Assembly: GCA_019241645.1 (NCBI GenBank)
Contig: JAFAWQ010000022.1
Coordinates: forward strand, 124,001 to 188,000
Direction of reading: 5' to 3'
DNA length: 64,000 bases
Origin: Alphaproteobacteria bacterium
GTDB lineage: Bacteria > Pseudomonadota > Alphaproteobacteria > Micropepsales > Micropepsaceae
Numbering within the stretch: position 1 is the stretch's first letter; each line of letters starts with the position of its first letter. Position numbers and translations under genes: made by a program. The notes under the pieces were generated by a model. That model was given only the letters and a program-made list of their open reading frames with translations, did no database searches and was not told the DNA's origin. Positions 39,606 through 48,488 of the stretch are shown here, one piece after another.

Positions 39606-40855
39606 TGCAGCTCTGCGATCAAATGCGTGGCGCGCGCGCCGACAATCCGCGCGCGCTGGAATGATCCCGGCTGTGCCTCGCCGGTGAATTGCACCGGGGC
39701 AAAACACGCGGTGCGGCCGAACCCGGATTTCTCGACGACAATCTGCTGTGTGCTTCCAACCAGCTTGGAAAGCCGCATAGCCAGCGCATGCGCCCCTTTT
39801 GCGCGCAGCCGTGCTGCACGCGCCTTCGCCACAGCGCGTGGCAATTGTGGCATGCGCGCTGCCGGCGTTCCCTTTCGCGGACTGAAGGGGAAGACGTGCA
39901 GGTAGGAAATGCCGGCATCGTCCACCAGCCGGAGCGTATTTTCAAACATCGCCTCGGTTTCCGTGGGGAAACCGGCGATCAGGTCTGCGCCAAAGGCCGC
40001 TTCCGGCCTTAGGCGCCGCACCGCGTCGCAGAACGCAATGGTGTCCTTGCGGCCATGACGCCGCTTCATCCGCTTGAGGATCATGTCGTCGCCGGACTGT
40101 GCCGACAGATGAAAATGTGGCGCGAGCCGTTCTTCATCGGCGATCGCGCGCATCAGCGCGTCATCCGCCTCGATGGAATCGATGGAGGACAGCCGCAGAC
40201 GCTTCAGTCCCGGAACAAGCTTCAGCAGTTTGGCGCAGAGTTGCCCGAGGGTAGGTTGTCCCGGCAGGTCGCTTCCGTAGCTGGTGAGGTCGACCCCGGT
40301 GAGCACGATTTCGCCGAACCAATTCTGCACCAGACGGCGCGCTTCCTCGACCACGGCGCCCATCGGCACGCTGCGCGAATTTCCCCGCCCATAGGGAATG
40401 ATGCAGAAGGTGCAGCGGTGGTCGCAGCCGTTCTGCACCTGCAGGAACGCGCGCGCGCGTCCCTGGAAGGAGTCTACAAATTGCGGCGCGATCTCGCGCA
40501 CGCCGAAGATGTCATTCACCTGCACCCGTTCGGCATGTCCGGCGCCAAACGCAGAATAGCTTTCGCTGCGCAGCTTTTCGCCGTTGCCGAGAACGAGATC
40601 GACTTCCGGCATATCCGCGTAGGTTTGTGGTTCGGTTTGCGCCGCGCAGCCGGTGACGATGATTTTCGCCGCTGTATTGCCGCGCCGCGCCTTGCGAATT
40701 GCCTGGCGCGATTGGCGCACCGATTCAGCGGTCACGGCGCAGGTGTTGAAGATAATCGCATTGTCCAGCCCGGCAGCCGCCGCGCGCGCGCGGATAGCCT
40801 CGGACTCGTACGCGTTAAGCCGGCAGCCGAAGGTAATGATTTCCGGTGCATTCAC
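39602..40855 (-). CDS. mtaB: tRNA t(6)A37 methylthiotransferase MtaB
   Basis: Radical-SAM methylthiotransferase of 417 residues converting t6A37 to ms2t6A37. The N-terminal UPF0004 domain has cluster cysteines at 11, 39 and 70 (FGCRLN, NTCAVT, TGCAAQ); the radical SAM domain has C144-x3-C148-x2-C151 in CDHRCTFC; a TRAM-like C-terminal segment follows. The GTG start overlaps the dapF stop (GTGA). It ends four bases into the ftsY start. Confidence 0.93.
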   Translation of the reverse strand: MNAPEIITFGCRLNAYESEAIRARAAAAGLDNAIIFNTCAVTAESVRQSRQAIRKARRGNTAAKIIVTGCAAQTEPQTYADMPEVDLVLGNGEKLRSESYSAFGAGHAERVQVNDIFGVREIAPQFVDSFQGRARAFLQVQNGCDHRCTFCIIPYGRGNSRSVPMGAVVEEARRLVQNWFGEIVLTGVDLTSYGSDLPGQPTLGQLCAKLLKLVPGLKRLRLSSIDSIEADDALMRAIADEERLAPHFHLSAQSGDDMILKRMKRRHGRKDTIAFCDAVRRLRPEAAFGADLIAGFPTETEAMFENTLRLVDDAGISYLHVFPFSPRKGTPAARMPQLPRAVAKARAARLRAKGAHALAMRLSKLVGSTQQIVVEKSGFGRTACFAPVQFTGEAQPGSFQRARIVGARATHLIAELQ

Positions 40856-41691
40856 GCTGGCGCTCCCAGATCGATTTCGCCACGGTAGCTGAGCGCGCTC
40901 GGGCCGGTCATGAAAATGGGGGAGCCTTCTCCCTCCCATTCGATCCGCAACGTGCCGCCGTCTAGTCCAACATCGACCCGGTTACGACAGAGGCCGCGAC
41001 GATATGCGGCGGCAACAGAGGCACAGGCGCCGGTGCCGCAGGCCAGCGTCATGCCGGCGCCGCGCTCCCAGACCCGCATGCGCATTCGGTCCGGCGAAAG
41101 CACCTGGACGAACTCCAAATTCGTCCGCTGCGGAAAGAGCGGATGTGTTTCGATGGTGGGACCGACGGATTGCACAGGCGCGGTTGCCGCATCTTCGACA
41201 AACAGAACACAGTGCGGATTGCCTACGTTCACCGCCGCCGCCTGCTTCAAAGCTGGAAGTTCTGTGCCAGGAACGCGGAGCGAGAATGAGATGGTGTCGC
41301 GCTCCTCGCGCAAGGGAATGTCACGCCAGCTGAATTTCGGGATACCCATGTCGATGCGAACCTGCCCGTCGACACTCGCGCAGTTCAAAGTGCCGCCGGC
41401 ACTGTCCAAAGCGACGGCGCGGGCGCCGTTTTCGTCCATCAGCAGTCGGGCCACACAGCGCGCTGCGTTGCCGCAGCTTTCCACCTCGCCGCCGTCCGCG
41501 TTGAAGATGCGCATGGATGCATCGGCGCCGTTTGTGCTCCTCTCCATCACGATCACCTGATCGCAGCCGATGCCGTGGCGGCGGTCGGCCAGCGCGCGGG
41601 CCTGCGCGCGGTCGAGCGCAACCGGCGATTTCCGGGCATCGAATACGACGAAATCATTGCCCAGACCGTGCATTTTCAGGAAAGGCGTCAT
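40852..41691 (-). CDS. dapF: diaminopimelate epimerase
   Basis: PLP-independent epimerase (279 residues) converting LL- to meso-diaminopimelate for peptidoglycan and lysine. The two catalytic cysteines are Cys73 in ESCGNAARC and Cys217 in TLACGTGAC. It heads the dapF-mtaB-ftsY-yciB unit, with overlaps at each junction. Confidence 0.96.
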   Translation of the reverse strand: MTPFLKMHGLGNDFVVFDARKSPVALDRAQARALADRRHGIGCDQVIVMERSTNGADASMRIFNADGGEVESCGNAARCVARLLMDENGARAVALDSAGGTLNCASVDGQVRIDMGIPKFSWRDIPLREERDTISFSLRVPGTELPALKQAAAVNVGNPHCVLFVEDAATAPVQSVGPTIETHPLFPQRTNLEFVQVLSPDRMRMRVWERGAGMTLACGTGACASVAAAYRRGLCRNRVDVGLDGGTLRIEWEGEGSPIFMTGPSALSYRGEIDLGAPA

Positions 41692-41815
41692 CGACCGTGC
41701 ATATAGGGGGTTGGCCTCCCGTGAGCCAGCCCTGGAAGCGGCCTTGGTCTGGCACGATTTGGCTTCGCCGAATGGATTGGTATGGTCTGCTCAATTCCGG
41801 GGACAGGACACATTT

Positions 41816-42745
41816 ATGGCGAAGGCGAAGAAGAAATCGACCCACAGCAGGAAGCCAGCCGCAAAGGCCTCGAACGAAAACGATCCCGCGCCGCGCAAAC
41901 GGCCGACGCGGCCGGTGTGGCAGGGGAACCTGCGGCTCTCGCTGGTCAGCTGTCCGGTGGCGCTGTTCAACGCCACGTCGCGCTCGAGCGATGTGTCGTT
42001 CAACCTGCTGAACCCGGAGACCAACAACCGCATCCGCATGGTGCCGACCGATCCGGATACCGGCCCGGTGGAGCGATCTTCGCTGGTGAAGGGCTACGAG
42101 ATTTCGAAGAACCACTATGTGATCGTGACCAATGAGGAACTGGACGAGGTAAAACTCGAAACCACGCACACGCTCGAGATCGAGCGCTTCGTGGACGCCA
42201 GCACCATCGACCGGCTCTACTGGAATGATCCCTATTTCCTGGTGCCGCAGGGCAACGATGGACTGGACGCTTATGCCGTCATCCGGGAAGCGATGGTGCA
42301 GGAAGACCGCATCGCGCTCGGCCGCGTGGTGATGCACACCCGCGAGCGGCTGATGGCGATCGAGCCGCGCGGCAAGGGTTTGCTGGCTTATTCGCTGCGC
42401 ATGGCAAATGAGGTGGTGAACCCGGCGGAGATGTTCGACGATATTCCCAACGCGAAAGTCGACCCGCGCATGATCGACATCGCGCAGAAGATCATCGAGC
42501 AGCAGGAAGGCCCGTTCGAGCCGAAGACCTTCAAGGACCGTTACGAGGAGGCTTTGCGTGAACTGATCCGCCGCAAGGAGAAAGGCGAGGCGCCGGTGGC
42601 AGCCGAACCCGCTCCGCCGCCCAGCAATGTCGTCAGCCTGATGGATGCGCTGCAGAAGAGCCTGCAGCGGAAAGGGGCGTCGTCGGCTGCGGTAAAACCA
42701 TCCGCGAAAGCGCACACTCCAGCCAAGCGCAAACGCGCGCGCTGA
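41816..42745 (+). CDS. ku: non-homologous end joining protein Ku
   Basis: A 309-residue bacterial Ku homodimer subunit that binds DNA ends and recruits LigD. The core begins RPVWQGNLRLSLVSCPVALFNATS and includes PTDPDTGPVERSSLVKGYE, ERFVDASTIDRLYWNDPYFLVP and ERLMAIEPRGKGLLAYSLR. N- and C-terminal tails are Lys/Arg/Ala-rich. The start is at MAKAKKKS; the frame extends upstream over dapF without meaning. No ligase gene is adjacent. Confidence 0.93.
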   Translation: MAKAKKKSTHSRKPAAKASNENDPAPRKRPTRPVWQGNLRLSLVSCPVALFNATSRSSDVSFNLLNPETNNRIRMVPTDPDTGPVERSSLVKGYEISKNHYVIVTNEELDEVKLETTHTLEIERFVDASTIDRLYWNDPYFLVPQGNDGLDAYAVIREAMVQEDRIALGRVVMHTRERLMAIEPRGKGLLAYSLRMANEVVNPAEMFDDIPNAKVDPRMIDIAQKIIEQQEGPFEPKTFKDRYEEALRELIRRKEKGEAPVAAEPAPPPSNVVSLMDALQKSLQRKGASSAAVKPSAKAHTPAKRKRAR

Positions 42746-42879
42746 GCATCGGTCCTTCGCCTGCGCTGCAGCTCTGCATCGTCCGCGCTGAGCCACGCTT
42801 GGCGCCCAAGCCGGCGAGCTCCGCGTCGTAGAATGTCTTGGCCCGTTCGAGCCGCTCTATCCCACCGGAGCGTAGCCGA

Positions 42880-43929
42880 TCATGCCGCGTCCTCCACTTC
42901 CGGTTCCTTTTTTCCCGCCTTGACCGCCGCCACATTGGCGGCCTTCTTTTCGCGCGCCTTGCGCCGATGTTCCTTCTCCGCGCGATCCGGCTCGGCAAAG
43001 CGCCGCAAGGCAAATTCCACGAAATCGCGCCGCGGTGGATCCATCTGGCTCACTTCCGGCAGGCTCTTCGCGAGCCGGAGAAGCTTGCGGCAGCCGGGTT
43101 CGTCCTTCTTCAGGTACGCCTCATAGGCGCAGGCCAGGATGAACTCGAAATTGTCGCTCTTGGGCATTTTGCGTTCGCCGATTTGCCGCCGCTGCAGTTG
43201 CGGGGGAGCGGCCTTTCGCTTTTCGACCAGTTCGCGCCCGAACGCATACAGTTCGATATCCTGTTCGTTGGCGCGGGTGAGACCCTCGAGAAGATCGGGA
43301 TGATCCGCAAGCGCCGCTCTTGCGGCAGACCAATTGGCCTCGCCAGGCGCCGCCGTGTTCCGCCACGGCAGATCGAGTTCGAGCCAGCCGTCTTTCGCCA
43401 ATCCCTTAATGTCGGTGGCAAGATCGTTCATCAGGAACAGATGGTCGAACTGGGCAAGACGCTGCTTTCCCACCGCCAGCCGTTTCGGCGATTGGCTGCG
43501 ATCCTGGTAGGTCAGCGTGTTGAGCAAATAGTTGCGCCGCCAGTTGATCCCCGTTTCGTTGCGCAGGAAGTGCGCGAATTTGCGGCCGCGTTCCTCCAGA
43601 GGCACGTCTTTCCCGGGCTTCTCGATGGCGAACTGCCAGGCCGAAAACAGCCGGTCGAGGGGCTCGCGCAGAATGACGATGTAGCGCACGCCCTCAAAAA
43701 ACTCATGCTCGTGCCCCAGCTGGTTCTCGTTGGCCACCAGCTGCCAGGTCCCCGCGGTGAGGAAGTAATGCTGCTCCTCGGGAGTCCACTTCCAGTACTT
43801 CAGGCGCTCTCCGGTCACATGGTTGATCGGGTTGCCGTTGGCGTTGGGCAGGAACATCGAGACGTTCTTGCGCGCGAGCGCGATGAAGGAGGAGCCGGCG
43901 CTCTTGCTGACATGGAGGAAGTAGAACAT
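42880..43929 (-). CDS. sulfotransferase family 2 protein
   Basis: A 349-residue PAPS-dependent sulfotransferase-like protein. The 5'-phosphosulfate loop is FLHVSKSAGSSFIAL, right at the N-terminus, and the 3'-phosphate-binding segment is YIVILREPLDRLFSAW. The C-terminus is a Lys/Glu/Ala-rich charged helix. These enzymes sulfate glycans or proteins; the acceptor is unknown. It lies 45 bp downstream of the coiled-coil/SH3 gene on the same strand, so co-transcription is likely. Confidence 0.85.
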   Translation of the reverse strand: MFYFLHVSKSAGSSFIALARKNVSMFLPNANGNPINHVTGERLKYWKWTPEEQHYFLTAGTWQLVANENQLGHEHEFFEGVRYIVILREPLDRLFSAWQFAIEKPGKDVPLEERGRKFAHFLRNETGINWRRNYLLNTLTYQDRSQSPKRLAVGKQRLAQFDHLFLMNDLATDIKGLAKDGWLELDLPWRNTAAPGEANWSAARAALADHPDLLEGLTRANEQDIELYAFGRELVEKRKAAPPQLQRRQIGERKMPKSDNFEFILACAYEAYLKKDEPGCRKLLRLAKSLPEVSQMDPPRRDFVEFALRRFAEPDRAEKEHRRKAREKKAANVAAVKAGKKEPEVEDAA

Positions 43930-43974
43930 GGGCCGATTGCTGGCCCATGGGCCGGGACGGTGTCAACAGGCCGT

Positions 43975-46782
43975 CTAATTCCCCGGCGGCAGCGCGATGC
44001 CGCTGTCCGTCAGCACGGCGCTGGAAACCCAGCCCTGCTTCTGACCGGCGCCTTCGCCGATTCGCACGAACACCCAGTTGCCCCGCCGCTCCATTGGAAC
44101 CACGTCCATGTTGCGCGCGAGCCTGGTCACCACGGCCGCAGTCTTCGACGGCTGCTCCCGCAGATTCGCGATGCGGACGCGCACGGTGGCGTGCGGTTCC
44201 GCCGAAGCAACGGCGGTGGTTGAAACGGGCGCCGCGCTGGAGAGCCCCGCCATGTGCAGCAGGGGCTGGAAGTTGTTGCCCAGCGACAGACTCCGCGGCC
44301 ACGATTCCGCCACCACGGGCTGCACGCGCGGAAACAGCATGAAGGCCAGCGCGAACAGGCAAGCGACGATGGAGCCGTCGCGGATCAGCCGTCGGCGGAA
44401 TTGCGCCTTGCGCTCTTCGGCGTCCAGCTGCCAGGCCGGCGTGTGGTCCTGGATGCCGACCGGAACCTGCTTCAGGCGGTCGCGCTCCTGCTCCAGCATG
44501 GCCTGGGCTTCGGCCAGCTCGATCTCGCGATGGTTGAGGCTGGCATGCGCGGCGGCAAGCTCGTACCGCAGCGCCTCCGAACAGGCCTTCTCGTCCGTGA
44601 TTTTTCCGGTCGCCTGCTGCAGCCGGTCCTCGAGATTTTGCAGGCGGGCCGCCATCTGCTCCTGCAACTTCGCTTCCGCGGCGGCCAGACGCGGTGCCTC
44701 GTCGGCGTGCCATTGCTTCTCGGCCTTGGCGAGGGCTGCGTCCGCATCCCTCTTCCAGGATAGCCGCGCCTTTTCGAGTTCCGCCGCAACGCTCTGCAAA
44801 GCCTGATCGGCGGTGATGCGAGCCCGCTCGGCCGCCGTGCGGGCATCACTGAGTTCGTTTTCGCGGCTCACGAGCGTCATTTCGAGCGCCGCGAGTTCAT
44901 CGCGCACGCGGCGCAGTTCGTCACCGGCCCCCGAGGCCTGAACCTGCAGCTCCGCCTGCGCCTGGGCCAGCGCGCTCTCTGCTTCCTGAAGCCTGGCGGT
45001 GGTTTCGGCAAGCGCCGGAGCGAACTGCGCCTTCCACTGCGCTTCCGCTGCCGCGAAACGTGCCGCTTCGCCGGCCTTGAAGCCTTCCTGCGCATCGGCG
45101 ATGGCCGCCGCCATTTCTTCCTGCCAGCGTTGACGCGCCTGATCGGCTTCCTTCGATGATCGCGCGCGCGCCTGACCGGCGGCGGATCGGGCCTTGACCA
45201 GATCGGCATCGCGCGCGGTGACGGCTGCCTGCAGCGCATTGATCTGATGCTGGCGCGCTTCGGCCTGGGCGCGCGCTTCGGCAAGCGCGGTTTCAGCGGC
45301 TTCGAGTCGCGTGTTCACTTCCGCGAGCGCTTTCGCGGACTGTGCCTTCCACCGCGCTTCAGCGGTCGCCAGTCGCGCGGCCTCGGCTGCCTTCCAGCTC
45401 TGTTCCGCAGCCTCGTTGTTGTCGCTTGTCTGCCTGGCCTGACTCTGCGCGTGTTCGACTGCGGCATGCGCTTCGGCGAGCTCCGCATTGCGTGCGGCAA
45501 GTGTTGCCTTGGTGCTGACCAGTTGTTCCCGCAGGCGGCGTGCCTCGGTATCGCTGTCAGCGCTGCTCTGCTTGGCTTCATTTCGCGCGTGTTCGGCGGC
45601 GTCGCGCGCTTCGGCAAGCTCCGCACCGCGGGCAGCGAGCGTGGCCTGAACGGCGGCCAGCTGTTCTCGCAAGCGCTTGAGCTCGGCATCGCTCTCGACG
45701 TTGCCCTGCTGCGCCTGGCTTCGTGCCAGTTCTGCCGTGGCGCGTGTTTCGGCAAGCTCGGCAACGCGCGCGGAAAGCGTCGCCTGCACGCTGACAAGCT
45801 GTTCGCGCAGGCGGCGCAGCTCGGCGTCGTTGTTCTTGGCGGGAGCAGCATTTGCGCTGGCGCTCGATTGTGCCTGGGCCAGCGCGTTCTCCGCCTGCTG
45901 GGTGCGGGCGCGCAATTCAGCGGCGGATTTTTCCGCTTGCGCGCGCCAACTCGCTTCGGCTGCCGAAAGGCGCGCGACTTCCGCGACCTTCCATTCGGCC
46001 TGCGCCTTGGCGAGTGCTGCCTGGGCTTCCAGCTGCCAGCGCTTGCGCGCGTCATCGAGAGTCTTCTGCGCGCTGGTGCTGGACCTGGATGTGCGCGACG
46101 ATTGCTCGGCCTCCCACGCCGTGCGCGCGCGTTCGAGTGCGGCCTCCGCTTCCGCCGCCGCTTCCGCCAGTTGCTCGCGCAGCCCGCGGTCCCATGCTTC
46201 CTCGGCGGCACTGAATTCCGCCTTCAGCGACTGGCGTGAGCGCTCCGCGTCTTCCGCCTGCCGGCGCACCGTCGCAAGATCGGTCTCGCGCGCGGCGAGC
46301 GAGGATTTAACCTTGACGAGTTCATCGCGCAGGCGCTGCACCTCGCCGCTGAGCGCGCCGGAAGCCGTGGTGGAACCGGCATCCTCCGGTCCGCAGGCAC
46401 GACCTGCGATCGGCAGATCGATGACGGTGAGGGTTTCTCCGTCGCCGCCTTCGAGTGTGATGATCCTGACGGCAAGCGTATGCGCCTCATAGAATTCGTG
46501 GGCGGGAAGATATTCGAGTCCGTCGAGCTCGTCTGGAGAGAGCGACCACGAACGGTCGCCATTGTTGCGCCCTTCCGAAAGGCGCGCGCCATGCATCAGG
46601 CGCTCCACCCGGACCGAGAGTCCGCGATAGCGGCGATACGGCGCCACCAGTGAAACGAGATCCAGCGGAATGGGCTCGCCCGTTGGCTCGGTGGCGGATC
46701 GCGCACGCTCCTGGGCCCGCGTTCCGCTTGCGGGTCGTCTGGCAAATCCACTGGCACGCTGGGCCATGCGCACGGCCTCCAT
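43975..46782 (-). CDS. large coiled-coil, single-pass membrane, SH3b protein
   Basis: A 935-residue protein. Around residues 35-115 is one copy of the RLSEGRNNGDRSWSLSPDELDGL domain, better known as a repeated Ig/cadherin-like unit in surface proteins. About 650 residues of Ala/Glu/Arg/Gln-rich coiled coil follow, including three near-exact 46-residue tandem repeats. Then comes a basic stop, one transmembrane helix (GSIVACLFALAFMLFP) and a bacterial SH3 domain (VRVRIANLREQPSKTAAVVTRLARNMDVVPMERRGNWVFVRIGEG). The predicted topology puts the coiled coil in the cytoplasm and SH3b in the periplasm. The function is unknown. An ATG 15 bp downstream of the first is an alternative start. Confidence 0.8.
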   Translation of the reverse strand: MEAVRMAQRASGFARRPASGTRAQERARSATEPTGEPIPLDLVSLVAPYRRYRGLSVRVERLMHGARLSEGRNNGDRSWSLSPDELDGLEYLPAHEFYEAHTLAVRIITLEGGDGETLTVIDLPIAGRACGPEDAGSTTASGALSGEVQRLRDELVKVKSSLAARETDLATVRRQAEDAERSRQSLKAEFSAAEEAWDRGLREQLAEAAAEAEAALERARTAWEAEQSSRTSRSSTSAQKTLDDARKRWQLEAQAALAKAQAEWKVAEVARLSAAEASWRAQAEKSAAELRARTQQAENALAQAQSSASANAAPAKNNDAELRRLREQLVSVQATLSARVAELAETRATAELARSQAQQGNVESDAELKRLREQLAAVQATLAARGAELAEARDAAEHARNEAKQSSADSDTEARRLREQLVSTKATLAARNAELAEAHAAVEHAQSQARQTSDNNEAAEQSWKAAEAARLATAEARWKAQSAKALAEVNTRLEAAETALAEARAQAEARQHQINALQAAVTARDADLVKARSAAGQARARSSKEADQARQRWQEEMAAAIADAQEGFKAGEAARFAAAEAQWKAQFAPALAETTARLQEAESALAQAQAELQVQASGAGDELRRVRDELAALEMTLVSRENELSDARTAAERARITADQALQSVAAELEKARLSWKRDADAALAKAEKQWHADEAPRLAAAEAKLQEQMAARLQNLEDRLQQATGKITDEKACSEALRYELAAAHASLNHREIELAEAQAMLEQERDRLKQVPVGIQDHTPAWQLDAEERKAQFRRRLIRDGSIVACLFALAFMLFPRVQPVVAESWPRSLSLGNNFQPLLHMAGLSSAAPVSTTAVASAEPHATVRVRIANLREQPSKTAAVVTRLARNMDVVPMERRGNWVFVRIGEGAGQKQGWVSSAVLTDSGIALPPGN
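45415..45828. repeat. three tandem 138-bp repeats in the coiled-coil gene
   Basis: Equivalent positions recur exactly 138 bp apart (for example 45526, 45664 and 45802), encoding 46-residue units that begin DAELRRLREQL, DAELKRLREQL and DTEARRLREQL. More diverged copies of the same heptad pattern occur on both sides. Confidence 0.85.
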
Positions 46783-46934
46783 ATGGTTGCTTTTGTACCC
46801 GCCACAGCGGCGAAAAGCGGCTCAATTCTGGTAAATGGGTAAAGCAATAGTGTGCACGTCGCAGTGCAAACAGTTTCTTAACGTGCAGCCAATTGCTTGC
46901 GTGGTATTGTCTCGCGGACAGGCGAAAGAAGAAG

Positions 46935-47864
46935 ATGGTGCGCAAGGTTTGGATCGTGGCTGTCTGCGCCGCAGCGCTGCCGCTGCAGGCAGGCCACGCG
47001 GCCGTTAATATTGTTGGACAGGCGGTCCAGAAGCTTCACCTTTCGCCACAGCAATTGCTGTCCCTGCGCGATTTCCTTGGGGCGTTTAGTCGCGGCGTGC
47101 AAGTCGAGGGTTCCGGCAACAATCTGTTCATCATGCGGGATGCCGCCAGCATGCGGTATGCGGGCGCGTTCGCACTGACGGTGCTGAGCGACGGCAGCCT
47201 GCAGATCGACCGGGTCAGCGGTCCCGCAACGCTGGTGCGCGAGCGGAGCGTGCTGGTGCCGCTGCGCCTCAATCCCAAATCGCGGGCGCAGGTCGTGGCG
47301 GCGCTCACCGGATCGCAGTTGCTTGGCGGAGTCCCGGCATCCTCGGAAGATGTGGCCGTTGCGCCGCCGCCGCCCGCGCTGCCGCAGGAACAGCTCGCGG
47401 GGCTCGCCCCCACGGAAACGGCGGCGAGCGGATCCCTTAACGAAAGCCGGGCGGTGTTTTTCCGCGATGGCTCGGGGTGGTCGCGAACCTTGCGCGTGAC
47501 GCTGGCACAGAATACGGCGCCGGCCGACGCCCTGCGGATCGCGGATCGCTATTATCCGGCGATGCAGAGCGACGGCACACAAGTGTGGCGCGACAGCGCC
47601 ATCGAGATCGACAGCGATCTGCCGATGGCCTTTGGCGAGCTCCAGGCCCGGTACGCCTGCGTTTCGCGCTCCGCCTGCACCGCGCAGCGCGCCGTCGCAC
47701 CGTCCGCCTTTCATTTCGTCCGCTGGGGAAGGCAGCCGGTGGCCGCGGTGCCGCCTTCGCTGCTGGCGCAACTGGTGCCAGCCGCCACCCCCGTGCAGCC
47801 GGAAATCGGCACGCCGGAACCGGTTCCGGAGCCCGCGCCGCCGCCTTCGCCGCCCAACAATTAG
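46935..47864 (+). CDS. exported protein, unknown function
   Basis: A 309-residue protein. The start MVRKVWIVAVCAAALPLQAGHA gives a signal peptide, and an upstream in-frame ATG at 46893 is less likely. The mature part has a FLGAFSRGVQVEGSGNNLFIMRDA region and beta-rich segments, a second domain (VFFRDGSGWSRTLRVTLAQ...YACVSRSACTAQ) with a likely disulfide, and a Pro-rich tail. It is divergent from the coiled-coil gene. No family is recognised. Confidence 0.6.
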   Translation: MVRKVWIVAVCAAALPLQAGHAAVNIVGQAVQKLHLSPQQLLSLRDFLGAFSRGVQVEGSGNNLFIMRDAASMRYAGAFALTVLSDGSLQIDRVSGPATLVRERSVLVPLRLNPKSRAQVVAALTGSQLLGGVPASSEDVAVAPPPPALPQEQLAGLAPTETAASGSLNESRAVFFRDGSGWSRTLRVTLAQNTAPADALRIADRYYPAMQSDGTQVWRDSAIEIDSDLPMAFGELQARYACVSRSACTAQRAVAPSAFHFVRWGRQPVAAVPPSLLAQLVPAATPVQPEIGTPEPVPEPAPPPSPPNN

Positions 47865-47877
47865 CCCGAGGGGCTGC

Positions 47878-47892
47878 TTAACTTCGGCTTAA
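47878..47892. promoter_or_regulatory. candidate CtrA box
   Basis: TTAA-N7-TTAA matches the full CtrA-binding consensus spacing of alphaproteobacteria. It lies 46 bp upstream of the gene at 47938. Half-sites of this composition can occur by chance, so this is a suggestion only. Confidence 0.4.
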
Positions 47893-47937
47893 GCCGGTCG
47901 CCTTAATCTGCGGCATAGAAGCAGGGCAGAAAGCGCC

Positions 47938-48468
47938 ATGGCGAAAGCGCAGTTTCACAAGAATCAACGCGTGTATGTGAAGCCGGTCGGCACCTGGGCG
48001 CTGGTCGAGCGGCTGGTGCCGCATTGGGCGAAGGGGCTAGATGAGCCCATCCGCATTTTCTACGATGTGGGTTTGGGGCGCGAGTTCGCGGCCGACGAGC
48101 TGCAGGCCGATCAGCCGCTGAACAACGGCCGGGTCAACAACCGCGAGCACTGGCGGATCGTCCGTGCCCGGAACAAGTGGCAGCCAGTGGAGGATTGCGC
48201 GCGCCATCCGCTTCCCGGCACCTATCCGGTGGTGGTGACAGGCGATGCGGAATGGGGCGGCTGGCGGGTGCCGGGCGCCGAATACGATCTCTCGCCGGAG
48301 AAGGTCGAGCAGCAGGCGCGGCTGATCGCCAATGCGCCGCGCCTGGTCAGCATGGCAAGCGAGCTGATCGAATGGGCCCGCAGTTCCGCCGAGGACATGC
48401 CGGCCGAGCTGGTGCAGCTTGCGCACGATGCGCAGGACCTGCTCGCCAGCGTCGACGAAAACGCCTGA
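47938..48468 (+). CDS. conserved hypothetical protein
   Basis: A 176-residue soluble protein with no signal or membrane segment. It begins MAKAQFHKNQRVYVKPVGTWALVERLVPHW, a KOW/SH3-like start, and contains PIRIFYDVGLGREFAADELQ and GTYPVVVTGDAEWGGWRVPGAEYDLSPEKVEQQARLIANAPRLVSMASELIEW. The last part is reminiscent of phage-like helical regions, but I cannot name the family. A TTAA-N7-TTAA motif lies upstream. Confidence 0.65.
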   Translation: MAKAQFHKNQRVYVKPVGTWALVERLVPHWAKGLDEPIRIFYDVGLGREFAADELQADQPLNNGRVNNREHWRIVRARNKWQPVEDCARHPLPGTYPVVVTGDAEWGGWRVPGAEYDLSPEKVEQQARLIANAPRLVSMASELIEWARSSAEDMPAELVQLAHDAQDLLASVDENA

Positions 48469-48488
48469 CGGCCCGACACGCGACTACG

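Noticed and set aside
42838-44223. Plus-strand open frame opposite the sulfotransferase gene
   Set aside because: The minus-strand sulfotransferase with both PAPS motifs explains the region.
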